DNA of 64,000 nt from assembly GCF_014384795.1 (NCBI RefSeq), contig NZ_JACRSR010000001.1:620001-684000 (forward strand), written 5' to 3'. The translations under genes and the position numbers were made by a program. The DNA comes from Gehongia tenuis (GTDB lineage Bacteria > Bacillota > Clostridia > Christensenellales > NSJ-53). Below the pieces are notes generated by a model that was not told the origin of the DNA, did no database searches, and saw only the letters and a program-made list of their open reading frames with translations. Shown here piece after piece: positions 60,712 to 64,000 of this stretch (position 1 is its first letter; every line of letters begins with the position of its first letter).

Positions 60712-61196
60712 CAGGGGACGCTGGAGACCATAATGGACAGCTCCCGGTTCTTGCCGTCATAGACCAAATTGACGGACAGGCCGTCCCTGACCAATGTGGC
60801 GAGGCCGTCCCGTTCGATCATCTCATCGGCAGATTTTTCGCCCATGAGATCAGCCAGAGAATTGACGTATCCATCGGCTCTTAAAAGATTCACATAGTCC
60901 AGGTATTCCTTCTCCGCGACACCCTTCAGCACGATATGATGGGCGCCCAGCAGCTCAAGCGGGGCGCTTTCATAGCCGCTTTTCAGTTCGCCGCCCAAAT
61001 CATAGCGGGGCACCCGGCGAAAGAGTGCATGCTCATTCCACCACGGCACCGGGCCTCCAGCGGTGATTTCCGCTCTGCCGGCAGCCGAAGGAATGGGGGT
61101 TTCCAGAACCCCGTCGACTTGTGATGATGGGATGAAATAGCACCCGCCAAGACACAGGATTAAAGCGAGCGTGAATGCCGCAATCCACAGCTTCAT
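60711..61196 (-). CDS. Hypothetical lipoprotein
   Basis: 161 residues. Lipoprotein signal: LALILCLGGCYFIP, lipidated Cys19. The mature part has no motif I recognise; it includes VPRYDLGGELKSGYESAPLELLGAHHIVLKG and a C-terminal beta-rich end (LSVNLVYDGKNRELSIMVSSVP). ATG follows GGAGG. It may be co-transcribed with nothing else; the LutC-like gene upstream reads the same way 72 bases away. Confidence 0.75.
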   Translation of the reverse strand: MKLWIAAFTLALILCLGGCYFIPSSQVDGVLETPIPSAAGRAEITAGGPVPWWNEHALFRRVPRYDLGGELKSGYESAPLELLGAHHIVLKGVAEKEYLDYVNLLRADGYVNSLADLMGEKSADEMIERDGLATLVRDGLSVNLVYDGKNRELSIMVSSVP

Positions 61197-61268
61197 CCAA
61201 GGCGCCTCCTTCCCAAACTGCCAGTGGGGAAGGAAACCGCCATGCCGGATATTCTGAGTGAAGCCGGC

Positions 61269-61877
61269 TCAATAACCCAGTTCTTCGTCAATAAGATAGA
61301 CGAGAACCGGATGGCTGGTGGGCGCACCCTCCATGATGACGGTCACATTGCACATGCGGGCGGGGCCTTGGCACTGGGTGCATTCGCCGCTCTTGGCGCA
61401 GGGCGTCGCAAGGCCGAGCCGGCGTGCGTTCAGGGGGCAGGCCACCGTGTTGATGCGCTGCATGGCGGCCGGCACATCCTTGGCCAGCTTGTTTTTCCCC
61501 ACCAGGAAGATCACTTTGCCGGTACCAAAGATGGAGGCCGCGATGCGGTTGCCCGTGCCGTCGGTGTTGAGAATCATGCCGTCCTCGGTGATGGCGTTGC
61601 AGCTAAGCAGATAACCGTCGGAAAGAAGAGCCTTTTGGCGGGCCGCATCCATCTCCTCTTTGGGCACCTTCCAGTGCCAGTAAACCTCGTGCCCTGCGTC
61701 CTTGAGGGCGTCATACAGCCCCAGTTTCTCCACCGTCATGGAGCCGCCGATTCCCACGCTCCCGCATCCGGCGAGCTCCTCCAGCGCAGCCTTGGCCGCC
61801 GCTGATCCGTTTTCAAAGCATCGAACCGTGTAATGCCTTTTCTCCAGCTCCGCTGAAAGATTTTCCATCCACTTCAT
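61269..61877 (-). CDS. LutC/YkgG family (DUF162) lactate-utilisation-like protein
   Basis: 202 residues. Features: ELAGCGSVGIGGSMTVEKLGLYDAL, GYLLSCNAITEDGMILNTDGTGNRIAASIFG, VIFLVGKNKLAKDVPAAMQRI and a Cys-rich end (CPLNARRLGLATPCAKSGECTQCQGPARMCNV) that may hold an iron-sulfur cluster. LutC works with LutA and LutB in lactate oxidation, but neither is next to it. ATG 61877 follows GGAGG by six bases; earlier in-frame starts lack a site. Confidence 0.88.
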   Translation of the reverse strand: MKWMENLSAELEKRHYTVRCFENGSAAAKAALEELAGCGSVGIGGSMTVEKLGLYDALKDAGHEVYWHWKVPKEEMDAARQKALLSDGYLLSCNAITEDGMILNTDGTGNRIAASIFGTGKVIFLVGKNKLAKDVPAAMQRINTVACPLNARRLGLATPCAKSGECTQCQGPARMCNVTVIMEGAPTSHPVLVYLIDEELGY

Positions 61878-61961
61878 ATCGCTGCCTCCTATCCAAATAA
61901 CCTTTACTCTTATATTTCTCCCGCGGAGGGCCAATCCCTGCCGGCCTGTCCCGATTTCCGG

Positions 61962-61990
61962 TTGGTAAGCAGCGTTTTATCTGATATAAT
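61962..61990 (+). promoter_or_regulatory. Sigma-A promoter of lepA
   Basis: TTGGTA at 61962-61967, 17 bases, TATAAT at 61985-61990, 33 bases before the ATG. Confidence 0.65.
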
Positions 61991-62022
61991 AACAAAGAAT
62001 ACCTAAGTTTGGATGGTGAAAG

Positions 62023-63831
62023 ATGAATCATTCGCAGCGGCAGAAGAGAATTCGCAATTTCTGCATCATTGCCCATATCGACCATGGCAAATCCACGCTG
62101 GCCGACCGGCTGCTGGAAAAAACGGGGGTGCTCTCCGCCCGGGAGCTGGACGACCAGGTGCTGGACACCATGGAGCTGGAGCGGGAGCGGGGCATCACGA
62201 TCAAGGCCCAGGCGGTCAGAATGCCCTACCGGGCAAAGGATGGGGAGGAGTATGAACTCAACCTCATCGATACCCCCGGGCATGTGGACTTCTCCTATGA
62301 GGTTTCCCGCAGCCTTGCGGCCTGTGAGGGCGCAATCCTGGTGGTGGACGCCAGCCAGGGCATCGAGGCGCAGACCCTGGCAAACGTGTACATGGCCCTC
62401 GAGCATGATCTTGAGATCGTGCCGGTGATCAACAAGATCGACCTTCCCAGCGCCCGGCCGGAGGAGGTCCGCCAGGAGATCGAGGACGTGATCGGCCTTG
62501 ATGCTTCCTATGCGCCCTTGGTGTCGGCCAAGACCGGCGTGGGCATTGAAGACGTGCTGGAGGCGGTGGTGGAGCATATCCCGCCGCCGGTGGGGGACGA
62601 AACCGCGCCCCTCAAGGCGCTGATCTTCGACTCCTATTACGATTCCTATAAAGGGGCCATCAGCTTCGTTCGGATCATGGAAGGTTCGGTGAAGGAGGGC
62701 CTTGATATCCGCATGATGTCCTCGGGCAGGGAGTATCCCGTCACCGAGGTGGGGGTCTTCAGGCCCGGGCTCACGCCCATCGGCACGCTGGCGGCGGGGG
62801 ATGTGGGCTACGTGGCGGCGTCCATCAAAAACGTGGCGGATACCCGGGTGGGCGACACCATCACCGCGGTGGAAAACCCCGCGGCCGAGCCCCTGCCCGG
62901 CTACAAGAAGGTGAACCCCATGGTGTACTGCGGCATCTATCCCGCCGACGGTGCGGATTATGAGGACCTTCGGGACGCCATGGAAAAGCTGCAGCTGAAC
63001 GACGCTTCCCTCATGTACGAGCCAGAGGTTTCCACGGCCCTTGGCTTTGGGTTCCGGTGCGGCTTTTTGGGCCTTTTGCACATGGAGATCATCCAGGAGC
63101 GGCTGGAGCGGGAGTTCGACCTCGATCTTGTCACCACAGCGCCCAGCGTGGTTTACAAGGTCATCAGGACAAACGGCGAGATGGTGCTGATCGACAACCC
63201 GGCGAACCTTCCGAATCCCGCGGAGATCGAACACATGGAGGAACCCATGGTGCGGGCGGAGATCATGGCGCCGCCGGATTCGGTGGGCACCATCATGGAG
63301 CTGTGCCAGCAGAAGCGGGGCATCTATGAGGACATGACCTACATTGAGACCAATCGGGTGACCATCCGCTACCGGATGCCGCTCAATGAAATCATTTACG
63401 ACTTTTTCGATTCGCTGAAGTCCAGAACCAAGGGCTATGCTTCCTTCGACTATGAGCTCATCGGCTACGAGCGTAGCGAGCTTGTGAAGCTGGACATCCT
63501 TTTAAACGGCGAGATCTGCGACGCCCTTTCCATCATCGTGCACAAGGACCGGGCCTATCCCCGGGGCCGGGCCATCGCGGAAAAGCTGAAGGATGTGATT
63601 CCGCGGCAGATGTTCGAGATCCCCATCCAGGCGGCGGTGGGCGGCAAGATCATCGCCCGGGAGACGGTGAAGGCCATGCGCAAGGACGTTTTGGCCAAGT
63701 GCTACGGCGGCGACATCACCCGAAAGAAGAAGCTTCTGGAAAAGCAGAAGGAAGGCAAGAAGCGCATGCGCCAGGTGGGCACGGTGCAGATTCCTTCCGA
63801 AGCGTTCATGTCGGTGCTGAAGATGGATTAG
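62023..63831 (+). CDS. lepA: Elongation factor 4 (LepA), back-translocase GTPase
   Basis: Ribosome-binding translational GTPase. 602 residues, normal length: G1 [14 protein letters not shown] (about 17-30), [12 protein letters not shown]3 [13 protein letters not shown]4 NKIDLPSA, then domain II, the EF-G-like domains and the LepA-specific C-terminal domain ([25 protein letters not shown] ... VLKMD). hemW follows eight bases after the stop, the typical clostridial order. Confidence 0.97.
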   Translation: MNHSQRQKRIRNFCIIAHIDHGKSTLADRLLEKTGVLSARELDDQVLDTMELERERGITIKAQAVRMPYRAKDGEEYELNLIDTPGHVDFSYEVSRSLAACEGAILVVDASQGIEAQTLANVYMALEHDLEIVPVINKIDLPSARPEEVRQEIEDVIGLDASYAPLVSAKTGVGIEDVLEAVVEHIPPPVGDETAPLKALIFDSYYDSYKGAISFVRIMEGSVKEGLDIRMMSSGREYPVTEVGVFRPGLTPIGTLAAGDVGYVAASIKNVADTRVGDTITAVENPAAEPLPGYKKVNPMVYCGIYPADGADYEDLRDAMEKLQLNDASLMYEPEVSTALGFGFRCGFLGLLHMEIIQERLEREFDLDLVTTAPSVVYKVIRTNGEMVLIDNPANLPNPAEIEHMEEPMVRAEIMAPPDSVGTIMELCQQKRGIYEDMTYIETNRVTIRYRMPLNEIIYDFFDSLKSRTKGYASFDYELIGYERSELVKLDILLNGEICDALSIIVHKDRAYPRGRAIAEKLKDVIPRQMFEIPIQAAVGGKIIARETVKAMRKDVLAKCYGGDITRKKKLLEKQKEGKKRMRQVGTVQIPSEAFMSVLKMD

Positions 63832-63839
63832 GAGGAGCT

Positions 63840-64000
63840 ATGGCGGGTATCTACGTGCACATACCCTTTTGCGAGAAGAAATGCGCCTACTGCGATTTTG
63901 TTTCCTATTCCAACCGGCGGGACCAGGTGGATGGATACCTCGGCCTCGTGGAGCAGGAGATGGCGGCGGCGGGGGAACTGTGCAAAAATGAGGTTTTCAC
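63840..64000 (+). CDS. hemW: Radical SAM coproporphyrinogen dehydrogenase-like HemW (3' end outside window)
   Basis: The visible 53 codons read AGIYVHIPFCEKKCAYCDFVSYSN, the HemN/HemW radical SAM start with a CxxxCxxC cluster site (Cys11, 15, 18). HemW is a heme-handling protein rather than a true CPO enzyme. ATG at 63840 follows AGGAGGAG. The gene runs off the right edge. Confidence 0.93.
   Translation, partial: MAGIYVHIPFCEKKCAYCDFVSYSNRRDQVDGYLGLVEQEMAAAGELCKNEVF

Noticed and set aside
1..64000. tRNA, rRNA, CRISPR arrays or insertion sequences
   Set aside because: I looked through the intergenic stretches and found no cloverleaf, repeat-spacer array or transposase; the murA element is the only mobile unit seen.

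Overview
The window reads as one contiguous stretch of chromosome from a GC-rich, endospore-forming member of the Clostridia. The evidence is the spoIIGA-sigE-sigG cluster, lonB, a pdaA-like deacetylase, a dcw cluster of the Firmicutes type with DUF881 and Sbp genes, frequent TTG/GTG starts behind strong GGAGG ribosome sites, and a MurE whose DNPR motif points to meso-diaminopimelate peptidoglycan. I see no rRNA, tRNA or CRISPR array, and no gene-free stretch longer than 300 bases.

Layout. 1-6.1 kb: end of clpX, a GNAT gene, lonB, lonA and engB (protein quality control). 6.1-10.4 kb: an uncharacterised minus-strand protein, a cysteine-rich coat-like protein, a secreted CAP-domain protein, an acidic zinc-ribbon protein and a phosphoesterase. 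10.6-28.5 kb: the dcw cluster (mraZ, rsmH, ftsL, PBP, murE, mraY, murD, ftsW, murA, ftsQ, two DUF881 genes, sbp, ftsA, ftsZ). 28.6-31.7 kb: WYL regulator, zinc ribbon, radical SAM and YitT genes. 31.9-34.7 kb: the sporulation sigma genes. 34.8-39.6 kb: nrdR, pgeF, a PhoP/PhoR pair and pstS behind a Pho-box array. 39.8-51.9 kb: tex, an amidohydrolase, tsaE-tsaB-rimI, a hydrolase, membrane-anchored murF, ddl, icd and smaller genes. 52-58.4 kb: a VTC/DUF4956/carbohydrate-binding operon divergent from its own two-component system. 58.5-64 kb: YcaQ-like, PdaA-like, LutC-like, lepA and the start of hemW.

The main discovery is that murA is cut in two by a compact 2,314-bp element (20137-22450) coding for MsrA, a DUF1540 cysteine-rich peptide and a serine recombinase. 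An 8-bp direct repeat, GGTGGCTG, marks both ends and lies on the codons for the active-site loop, ending inside the catalytic Cys codon. Joining the two flanks at this repeat gives an unbroken 415-residue MurA with its Cys116 restored. The gene therefore looks precisely repairable by excision, as with sigK and its skin element, but in an essential cell-wall gene and at its catalytic residue. The element also carries two transcription terminators that would separate ftsQ-sbp from the upstream dcw promoters while it is integrated.

Working together, the genes cover peptidoglycan precursor synthesis and division, the mother-cell/forespore sigma cascade with plausible Spo0A, sigma-F, sigma-G and sigma-K sites, phosphate sensing, and a possible polyphosphate system. 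murB, murC and murG are absent from the dcw cluster here, and murF sits next to ddl 18 kb beyond ftsZ.
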